A stretch of 64,000 nucleotides of DNA from Pseudomonas tructae (GCF_004214895.1 NZ_CP035952.1:3978501-4042500); one strand, 5' to 3'. Counted from the stretch's first letter, positions 51,273 through 62,348 are shown. A program made the numbers and translations. Notes: a model not told the origin generated them from the sequence alone.

Positions 51273-53882
51273 GTGCTTGAAGCCTACCGCAAACACATCG
51301 AAGAGCGTGCCGCCCAGGGTATCGTGCCCCAGCCGCTTAACGCCGAACAAACCGCAGGCCTGGTCGAGCTGCTGAAGAATCCTCCGGCTGGCGAAGAAGC
51401 CTTCCTCGTTGATCTGATCACCAACCGCATTCCACCAGGCGTGGACGAAGCTGCCTACGTCAAGGCCGGTTTCCTGTCCGCCGTCGCCAAGGGCGAAGCC
51501 AGCTCCCCGCTGCTCGACAAGAAGCGCGCCGTAGAGCTGCTGGGCACCATGCAGGGCGGCTACAACATCGCCACCATGGTCGAGCTGCTGGACGACGCCG
51601 AACTGGCTGCCGTCGCTGCCGAACAACTCAAGCACACCCTGCTGATGTTCGATGCGTTCCACGACGTCGCAGAAAAAGCCAAGGCGGGCAACGCCCACGC
51701 CAAGGCCGTGCTGGACTCCTGGGCCGCCGGTGAATGGTTCACCGCCCGTCCGGCCATCGCCGACAAGTACACCCTGACCGTGTTCAAGGTGCCTGGCGAA
51801 ACCAACACCGACGACCTGTCCCCTGCCCCGGATGCCTGGTCGCGCCCAGACATCCCGCTGCACGCGCTGGCCATGCTGAAAATGGCCCGTGACGGCATCG
51901 AGCCTCAGCAGCCAGGTTCGATCGGCCCGCTGGCCCAGATCGAAGCGGTCAAGGCCAAGGGCTTCCCTGTCGCCTATGTCGGTGACGTGGTCGGTACCGG
52001 TTCTTCGCGTAAGTCCGCCACCAACTCGGTGCTGTGGTTCTTCGGCGACGACATCCCTTACGTACCGAACAAGCGTGCCGGCGGCTTCTGCTTCGGCACC
52101 AAGATCGCCCCGATCTTCTACAACACCATGGAAGACGCCGGCGCCCTGCCGATCGAATTCGACTGCACGAACCTTGCCATGGGCGACGTCATCGACGTTT
52201 ACCCGTTCAAAGGTGAAGTGCGCCGTCATGGCAGCGACGACCTGGTCACCAGCTTCCAGCTCAAGACCGAAGTGCTGCTCGACGAAGTCCGCGCCGGCGG
52301 CCGTATCCCGCTGATCGTCGGCCGTGGCCTGACCGAAAAAGCCCGCGCCGAGCTGGGCCTGGGCCCAACCGACCTGTTCAAGCTGCCAGAAGCCCCGGTC
52401 GACACCGGCAAGGGCTACACCCTGGCGCAGAAGATGGTCGGCAAGGCCTGCGGCCTGGCCGAAGGCAAAGGCGTGCGCCCGGGCACCTACTGCGAACCCA
52501 AGATGACCACCGTCGGCTCCCAGGACACCACTGGCCCGATGACCCGCGACGAGCTCAAAGACCTCGCCTGCCTGGGCTTCTCCGCCGACCTGGTGATGCA
52601 GTCGTTCTGCCACACCGCGGCCTATCCGAAGCCGATCGACGTCAACACCCACCACACCCTGCCGGATTTCATCCGCACCCGTGGCGGCGTGTCCCTGCGT
52701 CCAGGCGACGGTATCATCCACAGCTGGCTGAACCGCATGCTGCTGCCAGACACCGTCGGTACCGGTGGTGACTCGCACACCCGTTTCCCGATCGGCATCT
52801 CGTTCCCGGCCGGTTCCGGCCTGGTCGCCTTCGCCGCTGCCACCGGCGTCATGCCGCTGGACATGCCGGAGTCGATCCTGGTGCGCTTCAAGGGCAAACT
52901 GCAGCCAGGCATCACCCTGCGTGACCTGGTTCATGCCATCCCTTACTACGCCATCCAGAAAGGCCTGCTGACCGTCGAGAAGAAGGGCAAGATCAACGCC
53001 TTCTCCGGCCGCATCCTGGAAATCGAAGGCCTGGACGAGCTGACCGTCGAACAAGCGTTCGAACTGTCCGACGCCTCGGCCGAGCGCTCCGCTGCCGGTT
53101 GCTCGATCAAGCTGCCAGAGAAGGCCATCGCCGAGTACCTGCAGTCGAACATCACCCTGCTGCGCTGGATGATCAGCGAAGGCTACGGCGATGCCCGTAC
53201 CATGGAGCGCCGTGCGCAAGCCATGGAAGCCTGGCTGGCCAACCCGAAACTGCTGGCGGCCGACGCCGATGCCGAATACGCCGAAATCATCGAAATCGAC
53301 CTGGCCGACGTCAAGGAGCCTGTGCTCTGCGCGCCGAACGACCCGGACGACGCACGCCTGCTGTCGAGCGTTCAGGGCGAGAAGATCGACGAAGTGTTCA
53401 TCGGCTCGTGCATGACCAACATCGGCCACTTCCGCGCTGCCGGCAAGCTGCTGGACAAGGTCAAGGGTGGCATCCCTACCCGTCTGTGGCTGGCACCGCC
53501 AACCAAGATGGACGCCCACCAGCTGACCGAAGAAGGCTACTACGGCATCTACGGCAAGGCCGGTGCGCGCATGGAAATGCCAGGCTGCTCGCTGTGCATG
53601 GGTAACCAGGCACGTGTGCAGACCGGTTCGACCGTGGTCTCCACGTCGACCCGTAACTTCCCGAACCGCCTGGGCGACGCCACCAACGTCTACCTGGCTT
53701 CTGCCGAGCTGGCTGCCGTTGCCTCGATCCTGGGCAAGCTGCCAACCGTCGAAGAGTACATGGAGTACGCGAAGAACATCGACAGCATGGCTGCCGACGT
53801 TTACCGCTACCTGAGCTTCGACCAGATCGCCGAGTTCCGTGAAGCTGCTGCGAACGCCAAGATCCCGGTTGTTCAAGCCTAA
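51273..53882 (+). CDS. acnB: Aconitate hydratase B
   Basis: 869 residues, the AcnB length. It isomerises citrate and isocitrate and also acts on 2-methylisocitrate. It begins with an AcnB-specific HEAT-like domain ([16 protein letters not shown]). Iron-sulfur Cys are in GSCMTNIGH and [12 protein letters not shown]; other blocks are [25 protein letters not shown] and [11 protein letters not shown]. The GTG at 51273 gives the family N-terminus and lies nine bases after GAGGG; the longer frame to 51225 is not needed. Confidence 0.96.
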   Translation: MLEAYRKHIEERAAQGIVPQPLNAEQTAGLVELLKNPPAGEEAFLVDLITNRIPPGVDEAAYVKAGFLSAVAKGEASSPLLDKKRAVELLGTMQGGYNIATMVELLDDAELAAVAAEQLKHTLLMFDAFHDVAEKAKAGNAHAKAVLDSWAAGEWFTARPAIADKYTLTVFKVPGETNTDDLSPAPDAWSRPDIPLHALAMLKMARDGIEPQQPGSIGPLAQIEAVKAKGFPVAYVGDVVGTGSSRKSATNSVLWFFGDDIPYVPNKRAGGFCFGTKIAPIFYNTMEDAGALPIEFDCTNLAMGDVIDVYPFKGEVRRHGSDDLVTSFQLKTEVLLDEVRAGGRIPLIVGRGLTEKARAELGLGPTDLFKLPEAPVDTGKGYTLAQKMVGKACGLAEGKGVRPGTYCEPKMTTVGSQDTTGPMTRDELKDLACLGFSADLVMQSFCHTAAYPKPIDVNTHHTLPDFIRTRGGVSLRPGDGIIHSWLNRMLLPDTVGTGGDSHTRFPIGISFPAGSGLVAFAAATGVMPLDMPESILVRFKGKLQPGITLRDLVHAIPYYAIQKGLLTVEKKGKINAFSGRILEIEGLDELTVEQAFELSDASAERSAAGCSIKLPEKAIAEYLQSNITLLRWMISEGYGDARTMERRAQAMEAWLANPKLLAADADAEYAEIIEIDLADVKEPVLCAPNDPDDARLLSSVQGEKIDEVFIGSCMTNIGHFRAAGKLLDKVKGGIPTRLWLAPPTKMDAHQLTEEGYYGIYGKAGARMEMPGCSLCMGNQARVQTGSTVVSTSTRNFPNRLGDATNVYLASAELAAVASILGKLPTVEEYMEYAKNIDSMAADVYRYLSFDQIAEFREAAANAKIPVVQA

Positions 53883-53898
53883 GCTGACTTAGCGTTAC

Positions 53899-53929
53899 AA
53901 AAAGCCCCGCCAATTGGCGGGGCTTTTTT
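53899..53929 (+). terminator. Rho-independent terminator of acnB
   Basis: AAAAAGCCCCGCC (53899-53911), loop AATT, GGCGGGGCTTTTT (53916-53928), then more T. A perfect 13-base stem with a U tract, 17 bases after the acnB stop. The A tract on the other side would let it serve the convergent prpD transcript too. Confidence 0.92.
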
Positions 53930-53949
53930 ATGGGGCCTGCTTTGCGGGC

Positions 53950-53976
53950 CATCGCGGGGCAAGCCCGCTCCCACAA
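53950..53976. repeat. Single REP
   Basis: CATCGCGGGGCAAGCCCGCT then CCCACA, one copy, four bases from the prpD stop and downstream of the acnB terminator. Confidence 0.9.
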
Positions 53977-53980
53977 GCCC

Positions 53981-55465
53981 TCAGATCACCAACAGATCAA
54001 CAAACCGATGCACCGCCGTCGCCTCAAGCGCCGCCTGATCCTTGCACAGTGCAAAGATCTGCGCCGAACGCTGGCCGGTAAAGCGCGTCGCCAGGTTGGC
54101 CTTGAACTTCTCTTCCAGCAACGGAATGCCCTCGGCCCGGCGCCGGCGATGACCGATCGGGTACTCCACCACCACCCGCTCCGTACTCGAACCATCGTTG
54201 AAGAACACCTGCACGGCATTGGCGATCGAGCGCTTGTCGGCCTCCAGGTATTCCCGGGAAAAACGCGGCTCCTCGACGATCTCCATCTTCTCGCGCAGAC
54301 GGTCGATGATCGGATGCGCAGCATGAAAATCATCTTCGTACTGTTCGGCAACCAGATTGCCGAAAATCAGCGGCACGGCGGTCATGTACTGAATGCAGTG
54401 ATCGCGGTCGGCGGCGTTGGCCAGGGTGCCGACCTTGGAGATGATGCGGATCGCCGATTCATGGGTGGTAATGACGATGCGCTCGATTTCATCCAGGCGG
54501 TTACGCACCTGCGGGTGCAGGGTTACCGCCGCTTCGCAGGCGGTCTGGGCATGGAATTCGGCCGGGAAACTGATCTTGAACAGCACGTTCTCCATCACAT
54601 AGCTGGCGTATTTCTGCGTCAGGCTGAAGGCTCGCTTGTCCTCGGGCTTGAGCGCCAGATCCTTGTTGGTGTGGCTGAACAGCACATCATAAAACCCCCA
54701 CTGCGGTGCACTCAGCACACCGGGAATGCCCATCTCGCCGCGCAAGGCGATATCGGCCAGGCGCACGCCACGGCTGGAAGCATCGCCCGCCGCCCAAGAC
54801 TTGCGCGAACCGGCATTGGGCGCATGACGGTAGGTGCGCAAGGCCTGGCCATCGACAAAGGCGTGGGAGAGCGCCGCCAGCAGCTGTTCGCGAGTGGCGC
54901 CCATGAGCTTGGCGCACACCGCTGTCGAGGCGACCTTGACCAGGAGCACATGATCGAGGCCAACGCGGTTGAAGGAGTTTTCCAGAGCAATCACGCCCTG
55001 GATCTCGTGGGCCATGATCATTGCCTCAAGCACCGTACGCATGCTCAACGGCGCCTCGCCATTGGCCACACGCTTTTGCGACAGGTGGTCGGCCACCGCC
55101 AGAATGCCACCAAGGTTGTCGGAAGGATGCCCCCACTCGGCAGCCAGCCAGGTGTCGTTGTAATCGAGCCAACGAACGATGCAACCGATGTCCCAGGCCG
55201 CCTTGACCGGGTCCAGGCGGTAGCTGGTACCCGGCACCCGCGCGCCGAACGGCACCACGGTGCCTTCCACCAGCGGCCCCAGGTGCTTGGTGCATTCCGG
55301 AAAACGCAACGCCAGCAGGCCACAGCCCAGGGTATCCATCAGGCAGTTGCGCGCGGTGTCCAGCGCCTCCACCGACTCGACCTTGTAGTTCAGGACATAG
55401 TCAGCAATGTCCTGCAGCACCCGGTCGTAGTCGGGGCGGTTGTTCAGATCAACGTTGGCACTCAT
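53981..55465 (-). CDS. prpD: 2-methylcitrate dehydratase
   Basis: 494 residues, MmgE/PrpD family. It removes water from 2-methylcitrate in propionate breakdown. Conserved blocks: [21 protein letters not shown] near residues 44-64, [13 protein letters not shown], and [15 protein letters not shown]. Last gene of the leftward prp operon, 51 bases after prpF. Having PrpD together with AcnD/PrpF is redundant for this step, though both occur in several Pseudomonas. Confidence 0.95.
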   Translation of the reverse strand: MSANVDLNNRPDYDRVLQDIADYVLNYKVESVEALDTARNCLMDTLGCGLLALRFPECTKHLGPLVEGTVVPFGARVPGTSYRLDPVKAAWDIGCIVRWLDYNDTWLAAEWGHPSDNLGGILAVADHLSQKRVANGEAPLSMRTVLEAMIMAHEIQGVIALENSFNRVGLDHVLLVKVASTAVCAKLMGATREQLLAALSHAFVDGQALRTYRHAPNAGSRKSWAAGDASSRGVRLADIALRGEMGIPGVLSAPQWGFYDVLFSHTNKDLALKPEDKRAFSLTQKYASYVMENVLFKISFPAEFHAQTACEAAVTLHPQVRNRLDEIERIVITTHESAIRIISKVGTLANAADRDHCIQYMTAVPLIFGNLVAEQYEDDFHAAHPIIDRLREKMEIVEEPRFSREYLEADKRSIANAVQVFFNDGSSTERVVVEYPIGHRRRRAEGIPLLEEKFKANLATRFTGQRSAQIFALCKDQAALEATAVHRFVDLLVI

Positions 55466-55516
55466 TTCACATCTCTCTGTTGACGTAGGTAACAGGGAGC
55501 CAAGCGCCGCTACTGG

Positions 55517-56707
55517 TCAGAAGGCATCAGCGGGTACCCGCACCCAGCCCTCCATCAGCACGCGAGCGCTACGGCTCATGATTGCTTTGGTAACCGTCCA
55601 CTCGCCGTTCACCTGCCGGGCCTGGGCGCCAACGCGCAGGGTGCCCGAGGGATGGCCAAAACGTACGGCGGCGCGCTCGCCACCGCCGGCAGCGAGGTTG
55701 ACCAGGGTGCCGGGCACGGCCGCGGCTGTACCGATGGCCACCGCGGCGGTCCCCATCATGGCGTGGTGCAACTTGCCCATGGACAGCGCCCTTACCACTA
55801 GATCAACGTCGGCGGCGGCCACGGCTTTACCACTGGATGACTGATAGGCCGCAGGCGGCGCGACAAAGGCGACTTTCGGTGTGTGCTGGCGCTTGGCGGC
55901 TTGATCGATATGCTCGATCAGACCCATGCGCACCGCACCATAGGCACGGATGGTCTCGAACCGGGCCAGGGCCTGCGGATCGCCGTTGATCGCGTCCTGC
56001 AGCTCGGTGCCGGTGTAACCGATGTCCTGGGCCTGGATGAAAATGGTCGGGATACCGGCATTGATCAGGGTGGCCTTGAGGGTGCCGACGCCGGGCACCA
56101 CCAGGTCGTCGACCAGGTTGCCGGTGGGGAACATCGAGCCGCCCTCGCCGTCTTCGTCGGCGGCCGGGTCCATGAATTCGAGCTGCACTTCGGCGGCCGG
56201 GAAGGTCACGCCGTCCAGCTCGAAGTCACCGGTCTCCTGGACTTCGCCGTTGGTGATCGGCACATGGGCGACGATGGTCTTGCCGATATTGGCCTGCCAG
56301 ATGCGCACCACGGCCACGCCGTCATGAGGGACGCGGCTGCTGTCGACCAGGCCGGCGCTGATGGCGAACGAGCCGACCGCCGCCGACAGGTTGCCGCAGT
56401 TGCCGCTCCAGTCGACAAAAGCGGTATCGATCGAGACCTGGCCGAACAGGTAATCGACATCGTGCTCGGGCTTGATGCTGCGCGAGAGGATCACGGTTTT
56501 GCTGGTGCTGGACGTCGCGCCGCCCATGCCGTCTATCTGCTTGCCATAGGGGTCGGGGCTGCCGATGACCCGCAGCAGCAGGGCGTCACGGGCCGGGCCT
56601 GGGACCTGTGCACGCTCGGGCAGGTCCTGGAGGCGAAAGAATACGCCCTTGCTGGTGCCGCCACGGATGTAGGTGGCGGGGATTTTGATTTGCGGTATAT
56701 GGGCCAT
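55517..56707 (-). CDS. prpF: 2-methylaconitate isomerase
   Basis: 396 residues, diaminopimelate-epimerase-like fold. It helps AcnD by isomerising the 2-methylaconitate it makes. Family N-terminus: KIPATYIRGGTSKGVFFRL; further VDWSGNCGNLSAAVG with the active Cys near residue 107. Start at 56707 (MAHIPQIKI) after AGGA; the frame extending to 56797 runs through the REP. Confidence 0.95.
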   Translation of the reverse strand: MAHIPQIKIPATYIRGGTSKGVFFRLQDLPERAQVPGPARDALLLRVIGSPDPYGKQIDGMGGATSSTSKTVILSRSIKPEHDVDYLFGQVSIDTAFVDWSGNCGNLSAAVGSFAISAGLVDSSRVPHDGVAVVRIWQANIGKTIVAHVPITNGEVQETGDFELDGVTFPAAEVQLEFMDPAADEDGEGGSMFPTGNLVDDLVVPGVGTLKATLINAGIPTIFIQAQDIGYTGTELQDAINGDPQALARFETIRAYGAVRMGLIEHIDQAAKRQHTPKVAFVAPPAAYQSSSGKAVAAADVDLVVRALSMGKLHHAMMGTAAVAIGTAAAVPGTLVNLAAGGGERAAVRFGHPSGTLRVGAQARQVNGEWTVTKAIMSRSARVLMEGWVRVPADAF

Positions 56708-56738
56708 GGAATCTTGTCCTGTAATTGTCATCGCCACC

Positions 56739-56812
56739 TGTGGGAGCGGGCTTGCCCCGCGATGCGATGTGACTGAACGATCGCTATCGCGGGGCAAGCC
56801 CGCTCCTACAGG
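56739..56812. repeat. REP pair (inverted) inside the prp operon
   Basis: GTGGGAGCGGGCTTGCCCCG and its inverted copy ATCGCGGGGCAAGCCCGCTCCTAC with about 25 bases between, filling the 112-base acnD-prpF gap. Confidence 0.95.
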
Positions 56813-56819
56813 GCGTTCG

Positions 56820-59411
56820 TCAAACCGCTACCGCCGATTCGAGGAAGTCCTGGGCAAAGCGCTGCAGCACCCCGCCCGCTTCGTAGATCGACACTTCTTC
56901 GGCGGTATCCAGGCGGCACGTTACCGGCACTTCGATACGCTCGCCGTTGTGACGAGTGATGACCAGGGTCAGGGTCGCGCGCGGCGTGCGCTGGCCAACA
57001 ACGTCGTAGGTCTCGGTACCTTCGATGCCCAGGGTCTTGCGGTTGACGCCCGGCTTGAACTCCAGCGGCAACACGCCCATGCCCACCAGGTTGGTGCGGT
57101 GGATACGCTCGAAGCCTTCGGCAACAATGGCTTCGACACCGGCCAGGCGCACGCCCTTGGCCGCCCAGTCACGGGACGAGCCCTGGCCGTAGTCGGCACC
57201 GGCAACGATGATCAGCGGCTGCTTGCGCTCCATGTAGGTTTCGATCGCTTCCCACATGCGCGTGACCTTGCCTTCGGGCTCGATGCGCGCCAGCGAGCCC
57301 TGCTTGACCTTGCCGTCTTGCTGGACCATTTCGTTGAACAGTTTCGGGTTGGCAAAGGTCGCGCGCTGGGCAGTCAGATGGTCACCGCGATGGGTGGCGT
57401 AGGAGTTGAAGTCTTCCTCCGGCAAGCCCATTTTCGCCAGGTACTCCCCTGCAGCGCTGTCGAGCATGATGGCGTTGGACGGCGACAGGTGGTCGGTGGT
57501 GATGTTGTCCGGCAACACCGCCAGCGGACGCATGCCCTTGAGCGTGCGCTCGCCGGCCAGGGCGCCTTCCCAGTACGGCGGGCGGCGAATGTAGGTGCTC
57601 ATCGGGCGCCAGTCGTACAGCGGGGTGACCTTGGGCCCGGTGTCTTCCTGCACGGCGAACATCGGAATGTAGACCTGGCGGAACTGCTCGGGCTTGACCG
57701 CCGCCTTGACCACCGCGTCGATCTCTTCGTCGCTTGGCCAGATGTCCTTGAGGCGGATTTGCTGGCCGTCGACCACGCCCAGCACGTCTTTTTCGATGTC
57801 AAAGCGAATGGTGCCGGCAATCGCATAGGCCACCACCAACGGCGGCGAAGCCAGGAACGCCTGCTTGGCGTACGGGTGGATACGCCCATCGAAGTTGCGG
57901 TTGCCCGAGAGCACGGCGGTGGCGTAAAGGTCGCGCTCGATGATTTCCTGCTGGATCACCGGGTCCAGCGCACCGGACATGCCGTTGCAGGTGGTGCAGG
58001 CAAAGGCGACGATGCCAAAACCGAGTTGCTCAAGCTCGTCGTCCAGGCCCGCTTCTTTGAGGTACAAAGCGACGGTCTTGGAACCTGGCGCCAACGACGA
58101 TTTCACCCACGGCTTGCGCACCAGGCCAAGCTTGTTGGCATTGCGCGCCAGCAGGCCTGCGGCAATCACGTTGCGCGGGTTGCTGGTGTTGGTGCAGCTG
58201 GTAATAGCGGCGATGATCACCGCACCATCGGGCATCTGCCCCGGCACTTCGTCCCACTGGCCGGCAATGCCCTTGCTCGCCAGATCGCTGGTGGCGACCC
58301 GGGCGTGCGGGTTGGACGGCCCGGCCATGTTGCGCACCACGCAGGACAGGTCAAAGCGCAGCACCCGCTCGTACTCGGCATGGGCCAGGCTGTCGGACCA
58401 CAGGCCTGCGACCTTGGCGTAGGTCTCCACCAGCTTGACCTGCTGGTCCTCACGGCCGGTGAGCTTGAGGTAGTCGATGGTCTGCTGGTCGATGGAGAAC
58501 ATCGCCGCAGTGGCGCCGTATTCCGGGGCCATGTTGGAGATGGTCGCGCGGTCGCCCAGAGTCAGGGCGCGGGCGCCTTCACCGTAGAACTCAAGGTAGG
58601 CGCCGACCACTTTTTGCTGGCGCAGGAATTCAGTCAGGGCCAGCACCACGTCGGTGGCGGTGATGCCCGCCTGCGGCTTGCCCGAGAGCTCGACGCCGAC
58701 GATCTCCGGCAGGCGCATCCACGAGGCGCGGCCGAGCATGACGTTCTCGGCTTCAAGGCCGCCAACGCCGATGGCGATCACGCCCAGGGCGTCAACGTGC
58801 GGGGTGTGGCTGTCGGTGCCGACGCAGGTGTCCGGGTAGGCCACACCGCGCTCGGCATGGATCACCGGCGACATCTTCTCCAGGTTGATCTGGTGCATGA
58901 TGCCGTTGCCCGGCTGGATCACGTCGACGTTCTTGAACGCCTTCTTGGTCCAGTTGATGAAGTGGAAACGGTCTTCGTTGCGACGGTCTTCGATGGCGCG
59001 GTTCTTGTCGAACGCCTGCGGGTCGAAACCACCGCATTCCACTGCCAGGGAGTGGTCGACGATCAGTTGCACCGGCACCACCGGGTTGACCTGGGCCGGA
59101 TCGCCGCCCTTGTCGGCAATGGCATCGCGCAGCCCGGCCAGGTCCACCAGCGCGGTCTGGCCGAGAATATCGTGGCACACCACGCGGGCCGGGAACCAGG
59201 GGAAGTCGAGGTCGCGCTTGCGCTCGATCAGCTGGCCCAGCGAGGCATTGAGGCTGGCCGGATCGCAGCGGCGCACCAGGTTTTCCGCCAGTACGCGGGA
59301 GGTATAGGGAAGCTGGTCATAGGCGCCGGGCTTGATCGCATCGACCGCCGCGCGGGCGTCGAAATAATCCAGGTCGGTGCCCGGCAGGTTCTTGCGAAAT
59401 TCACTATTCAT
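56820..59411 (-). CDS. acnD: 2-methylcitrate dehydratase, iron-sulfur type (AcnD)
   Basis: 863 residues, aconitase family. It dehydrates 2-methylcitrate to 2-methylaconitate, then PrpF acts. Iron-sulfur Cys motifs: TSCTNTSNPRN and FACTTCNGMSG; active-site blocks TDSHTPHVDALGV and YGQGSSRDWAAKG. The ATG at 59411 (MNSEFRKNLPG) matches the family; a TTG at 59426 in frame is less likely. Flanked on both sides by REPs. Confidence 0.95.
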   Translation of the reverse strand: MNSEFRKNLPGTDLDYFDARAAVDAIKPGAYDQLPYTSRVLAENLVRRCDPASLNASLGQLIERKRDLDFPWFPARVVCHDILGQTALVDLAGLRDAIADKGGDPAQVNPVVPVQLIVDHSLAVECGGFDPQAFDKNRAIEDRRNEDRFHFINWTKKAFKNVDVIQPGNGIMHQINLEKMSPVIHAERGVAYPDTCVGTDSHTPHVDALGVIAIGVGGLEAENVMLGRASWMRLPEIVGVELSGKPQAGITATDVVLALTEFLRQQKVVGAYLEFYGEGARALTLGDRATISNMAPEYGATAAMFSIDQQTIDYLKLTGREDQQVKLVETYAKVAGLWSDSLAHAEYERVLRFDLSCVVRNMAGPSNPHARVATSDLASKGIAGQWDEVPGQMPDGAVIIAAITSCTNTSNPRNVIAAGLLARNANKLGLVRKPWVKSSLAPGSKTVALYLKEAGLDDELEQLGFGIVAFACTTCNGMSGALDPVIQQEIIERDLYATAVLSGNRNFDGRIHPYAKQAFLASPPLVVAYAIAGTIRFDIEKDVLGVVDGQQIRLKDIWPSDEEIDAVVKAAVKPEQFRQVYIPMFAVQEDTGPKVTPLYDWRPMSTYIRRPPYWEGALAGERTLKGMRPLAVLPDNITTDHLSPSNAIMLDSAAGEYLAKMGLPEEDFNSYATHRGDHLTAQRATFANPKLFNEMVQQDGKVKQGSLARIEPEGKVTRMWEAIETYMERKQPLIIVAGADYGQGSSRDWAAKGVRLAGVEAIVAEGFERIHRTNLVGMGVLPLEFKPGVNRKTLGIEGTETYDVVGQRTPRATLTLVITRHNGERIEVPVTCRLDTAEEVSIYEAGGVLQRFAQDFLESAVAV

Positions 59412-59454
59412 GGCACAGGGACTCAATCACGGTAAGGGCAGTGGCAATCCCCCG

Positions 59455-59526
59455 GTGGGAGCGGGCTTGCCCTGCGATTGCGATCTATCAGCTACATCGC
59501 ATCGCGGGGCAAGCCCGCTCCCACAG
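59455..59526. repeat. REP pair (inverted) inside the prp operon
   Basis: GTGGGAGCGGGCTTGCCCTG and inverted copy GCGGGGCAAGCCCGCTCCCA with about 25 bases between, in the prpC-acnD gap. Confidence 0.95.
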
Positions 59527-59533
59527 GGTGGTC

Positions 59534-60661
59534 TCAGCGTTGTTCGATTGGCACGAACTTGCGCTGTTCGACGCCGGTGTACTCGGCGCTCGGACGGATG
59601 ATGCGGTTGTTGGCACGCTGCTCGAACACATGCGCCGCCCAGCCGGTCAGGCGCGAGCAGACGAAGATAGGGGTGAACAGCTTGGTCGGGATGCCCATGA
59701 AGTGGTAAGCCGAGGCGTGGTAGAAGTCGGCGTTGGGGAACAGCTTCTTCTGCTCCCACATGGTCTTGTCGATGGCTTCGGAGACCGGGTACAGCACGCT
59801 GTCGCCCGCTTCGTCGGCCAGTTGCTTCGCCCAGCCCTTGATCACCTCGTTGCGCGGGTCAGACTCTTTGTAGATGGCATGGCCAAAGCCCATGATCTTG
59901 TCCTTGCGCGCCAGCATCTGCAGCAGCTCGGTGACCGCTTCCTGCGGGCTCTGGAAGCGCTCGATCAGCTCCATCGCCGCTTCGTTGGCGCCACCGTGCA
60001 GAGGGCCGCGCAGCGAGCCGATGGCAGCAGTGACGCAGGAGTACAGGTCGGACAGGGTCGAGGCGCAGACCCGGGCGGTGAAGGTCGAGGCGTTGAATTC
60101 GTGCTCGGCATAGAGGATCAGCGAGACGTTCATCACCTTGACGTGCAGCGCGCTCGGCTTCTTGCCATGCAGCAAGTGCAGGAAATGGCCGCCGATGGTG
60201 TCTTCATCGCTGGTGCAGTCGATGCGCACGCCGTGGTGACTAAAGCGGTACCAATAGCACATCACTGCCGGAAACAGCGCCAGCAGGCGGTCGGTCTTGT
60301 CGTGCTGCAGCTCGAACGTCAGCTCCGGTTCCAGGGTACCGAGCACCGAGCAACCGGTACGCATCACGTCCATCGGGTGGGCATCGCGCGGGATGCGCTC
60401 AAGCACTTCCTTGAGGGCCTGGGGCAGGTCGCGCAGGCCCTTGAGCTTGCGCTTGTAGTCGGCAAGCTCGGCAGCGCTCGGCAGTTCGCCGTACAGCAGC
60501 AGGTAGGCCACTTCCTCGAACTCGGCACCGGCCGCCAGGTCGCGCACATCGTAGCCACGGTAGGTCAGCCCGGCACCGGCCTGGCCCACGGTCGACAGTG
60601 CGGTTTGCCCGGCCACTTGACCACGCAGGCCGGCACCACTGAGTACTTTTGCTTCGGCCAT
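59534..60661 (-). CDS. prpC: 2-methylcitrate synthase
   Basis: 375 residues, citrate-synthase fold, short bacterial PrpC type. It joins propionyl-CoA with oxaloacetate. Catalytic blocks: GGANEAAMELI with the active His just before (PLHGGANEA), MGFGHAIYKESDPR (second His), and the Asp region near FYHASAYHFMGIP. GAAAGGAGAAAGACA precedes the ATG at 60661. Confidence 0.95.
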   Translation of the reverse strand: MAEAKVLSGAGLRGQVAGQTALSTVGQAGAGLTYRGYDVRDLAAGAEFEEVAYLLLYGELPSAAELADYKRKLKGLRDLPQALKEVLERIPRDAHPMDVMRTGCSVLGTLEPELTFELQHDKTDRLLALFPAVMCYWYRFSHHGVRIDCTSDEDTIGGHFLHLLHGKKPSALHVKVMNVSLILYAEHEFNASTFTARVCASTLSDLYSCVTAAIGSLRGPLHGGANEAAMELIERFQSPQEAVTELLQMLARKDKIMGFGHAIYKESDPRNEVIKGWAKQLADEAGDSVLYPVSEAIDKTMWEQKKLFPNADFYHASAYHFMGIPTKLFTPIFVCSRLTGWAAHVFEQRANNRIIRPSAEYTGVEQRKFVPIEQR

Positions 60662-60701
60662 TGTCTTTCTCCTTTCTTGAATTTGTTATGGAATCTCAGG
60701 C

Positions 60702-60727
60702 TGATCGCGGGGCAAGCCCGCTCCTAC
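60702..60727. repeat. Single REP inside the prp operon
   Basis: GATCGCGGGGCAAGCCCGCT then CCTACA, one copy, in the 79-base prpB-prpC gap. Confidence 0.9.
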
Positions 60728-60740
60728 ATTATTCGAACAT

Positions 60741-61631
60741 TCAGCCCTTTTTCTGGGCGAACAGTGCGTCGAGCTTCTGCTCGAACACGTGGTAGTTGAT
60801 GGCGTCGTACAGCTCCATGCGAGTTTGCATGGTGTCGATGACGTTCTTCTGCGTGCCGTCGCGACGCAGCGCGGTGTAGACGTTTTGCGCAGCCTTGTTC
60901 ATGGCACGGAAGGCCGACAGCGGGTACAGCACCAGCGAGACATCGACCGAGGCCAGTTCTTCAGTGGTGTACAGCGGCGTGGCACCGAATTCGGTGATGT
61001 TGGCCAGGATCGGGGCTTTGACCCGATCAGCGAAGGTCTTGTACATCGAAAGCTCAGTGATGGCTTCCGGGAAGACCATGTCGGCACCCGCTTCGATGCA
61101 GGCGGCGGCGCGGTCCAGTGCCGCTTCCAGACCTTCGACGGCCAGGGCGTCGGTGCGCGCCATGATCACGAAGCTGTCGTCGGTACGGGCGTCGACAGCG
61201 GCCTTGATACGGTCGACCATCTCCTGCTGGGAGACGATTTCCTTGTTTGGACGGTGACCGCAACGCTTGGCGCCAACCTGGTCTTCAATGTGGATGGCGG
61301 CGGCGCCGAACTTGCTCATCGACCTGACGGTACGGGCGACGTTGAAGGCCGAGGAGCCAAAACCGGTGTCCACGTCCACCAGCAGCGGCAGATCGCAGAC
61401 GTCGGTGATGCGCCGTACGTCGGTCAGCACGTCATCCAGGCCACTGATACCCAGGTCAGGCAGGCCCAGGGAGCCTGCAGCTACGCCGCCACCCGACAGG
61501 TAGATGGCCTTGAAGCCGGCGCGCTGGGCCAGCAGCGCGTGGTTGGCATTGATGGCACCGACCACCTGCAACGGGTGTTCGGCGGCAACTGCATCGCGAA
61601 AGCGCTGGCCGGGACTGCTTTTCTGACTCAT
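60741..61631 (-). CDS. prpB: 2-methylisocitrate lyase
   Basis: 296 residues, isocitrate-lyase/PEP-mutase family. It splits 2-methylisocitrate into pyruvate and succinate. Key blocks: DVDTGFGS with metal-binding Asp near residue 87, [19 protein letters not shown] with the catalytic Cys of the KRCGH motif near 123, and [12 protein letters not shown]. Its ATG overlaps the stop of the regulator gene by four bases. Confidence 0.96.
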   Translation of the reverse strand: MSQKSSPGQRFRDAVAAEHPLQVVGAINANHALLAQRAGFKAIYLSGGGVAAGSLGLPDLGISGLDDVLTDVRRITDVCDLPLLVDVDTGFGSSAFNVARTVRSMSKFGAAAIHIEDQVGAKRCGHRPNKEIVSQQEMVDRIKAAVDARTDDSFVIMARTDALAVEGLEAALDRAAACIEAGADMVFPEAITELSMYKTFADRVKAPILANITEFGATPLYTTEELASVDVSLVLYPLSAFRAMNKAAQNVYTALRRDGTQKNVIDTMQTRMELYDAINYHVFEQKLDALFAQKKG

Positions 61632-62338
61632 GACTCACCTCGTGGGCTGGAAGCGTCCAGATAGTGACGCTCGATGTTGCGTTTGGAGGCGCCGATGTGG
61701 CGGCGCATCAAGAGCTCGGCCAGTTCACCGTCACGGTCGGCGATGGCATCGAGAATCCGGTGGTGTTCGGCGAACGCCTGGCGTGGCCGGTTGGGCGTGG
61801 CGGAGAACTGGATGCGGTACATGCGCACCAGTTGATACAGCTCGCCGCAGAGCATCTGCACCAGGGTGCGGTTGCCGCTGCCCTGGATGATCCGGTAATG
61901 GAAGTCGAAATCGCCTTCCTGCTGGTAATAGCCAAGCCCGGCCTGGAAGGTGGCATCGCGCTCGTGGGTATCGAGCACCCGGCGCAACTCGTCGATCTCG
62001 GCTACGCTCATACGCTCGGCGGCCAGCCGGCAGGCCATGCCTTCGAGGGACTCGCGAATCTCGTACAGCTCGATCAGTTCGGCGTGGCTGAGCGACACCA
62101 CCCGCGCCCCGACATGGGGCACGCGCACCAGCAGGCGCTGGCCCTCCAGACGGTGGATCGCCTCGCGCAGCGGCCCGCGGCTGATACCGTAGGTGCGCGC
62201 CAGCTCCGGCTCCGAGATCTTGCTGCCAGGGGCGATCTCGCCTTTGACGATGGCTGCCTGAATGCGCCGGAAGACGTTTTCCGAGAGGGTTTCGCTGTCG
62301 TCTGCCACGGCGCTGGGGGCTTGGGCTGTGTCCAGCAT
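61628..62338 (-). CDS. GntR-family regulator of the methylcitrate operon
   Basis: 236 residues, FadR/FCD subfamily. N-terminal winged helix at about 18-85 ([42 protein letters not shown]), C-terminal helical FCD ligand domain with metal-type Asp/His. Heads the operon, four-base overlap with prpB. The ligand is likely a methylcitrate-cycle metabolite. Two TTGTCGACA sites at 62339-62348 and 62412-62423 are likely operators. It replaces the sigma-54-type PrpR of enterobacteria. Confidence 0.93.
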   Translation of the reverse strand: MLDTAQAPSAVADDSETLSENVFRRIQAAIVKGEIAPGSKISEPELARTYGISRGPLREAIHRLEGQRLLVRVPHVGARVVSLSHAELIELYEIRESLEGMACRLAAERMSVAEIDELRRVLDTHERDATFQAGLGYYQQEGDFDFHYRIIQGSGNRTLVQMLCGELYQLVRMYRIQFSATPNRPRQAFAEHHRILDAIADRDGELAELLMRRHIGASKRNIERHYLDASSPRGES

Positions 62339-62348
62339 ATTGTCGACA
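62339..62348. promoter_or_regulatory. Candidate GntR operator 1 (partial copy)
   Basis: ATTGTCGACA, ten of the twelve bases of the palindrome at 62412-62423, immediately before the regulator start codon. Binding here would block translation-start DNA and transcription. Confidence 0.55.

Noticed and set aside
51177..53876. 899-residue minus-strand open frame opposite acnB
   Set aside because: Mirror of the acnB frame; AcnB is conserved throughout and the antisense product resembles nothing.
56673..59435. 920-residue plus-strand open frame opposite acnD
   Set aside because: Same antisense effect; AcnD motifs are complete on the minus strand.
25231..60727. Regularly repeated GC-rich words as a CRISPR array
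   Set aside because: Copies are scattered, mostly inverted pairs between genes, without regular spacers; they are REP elements.
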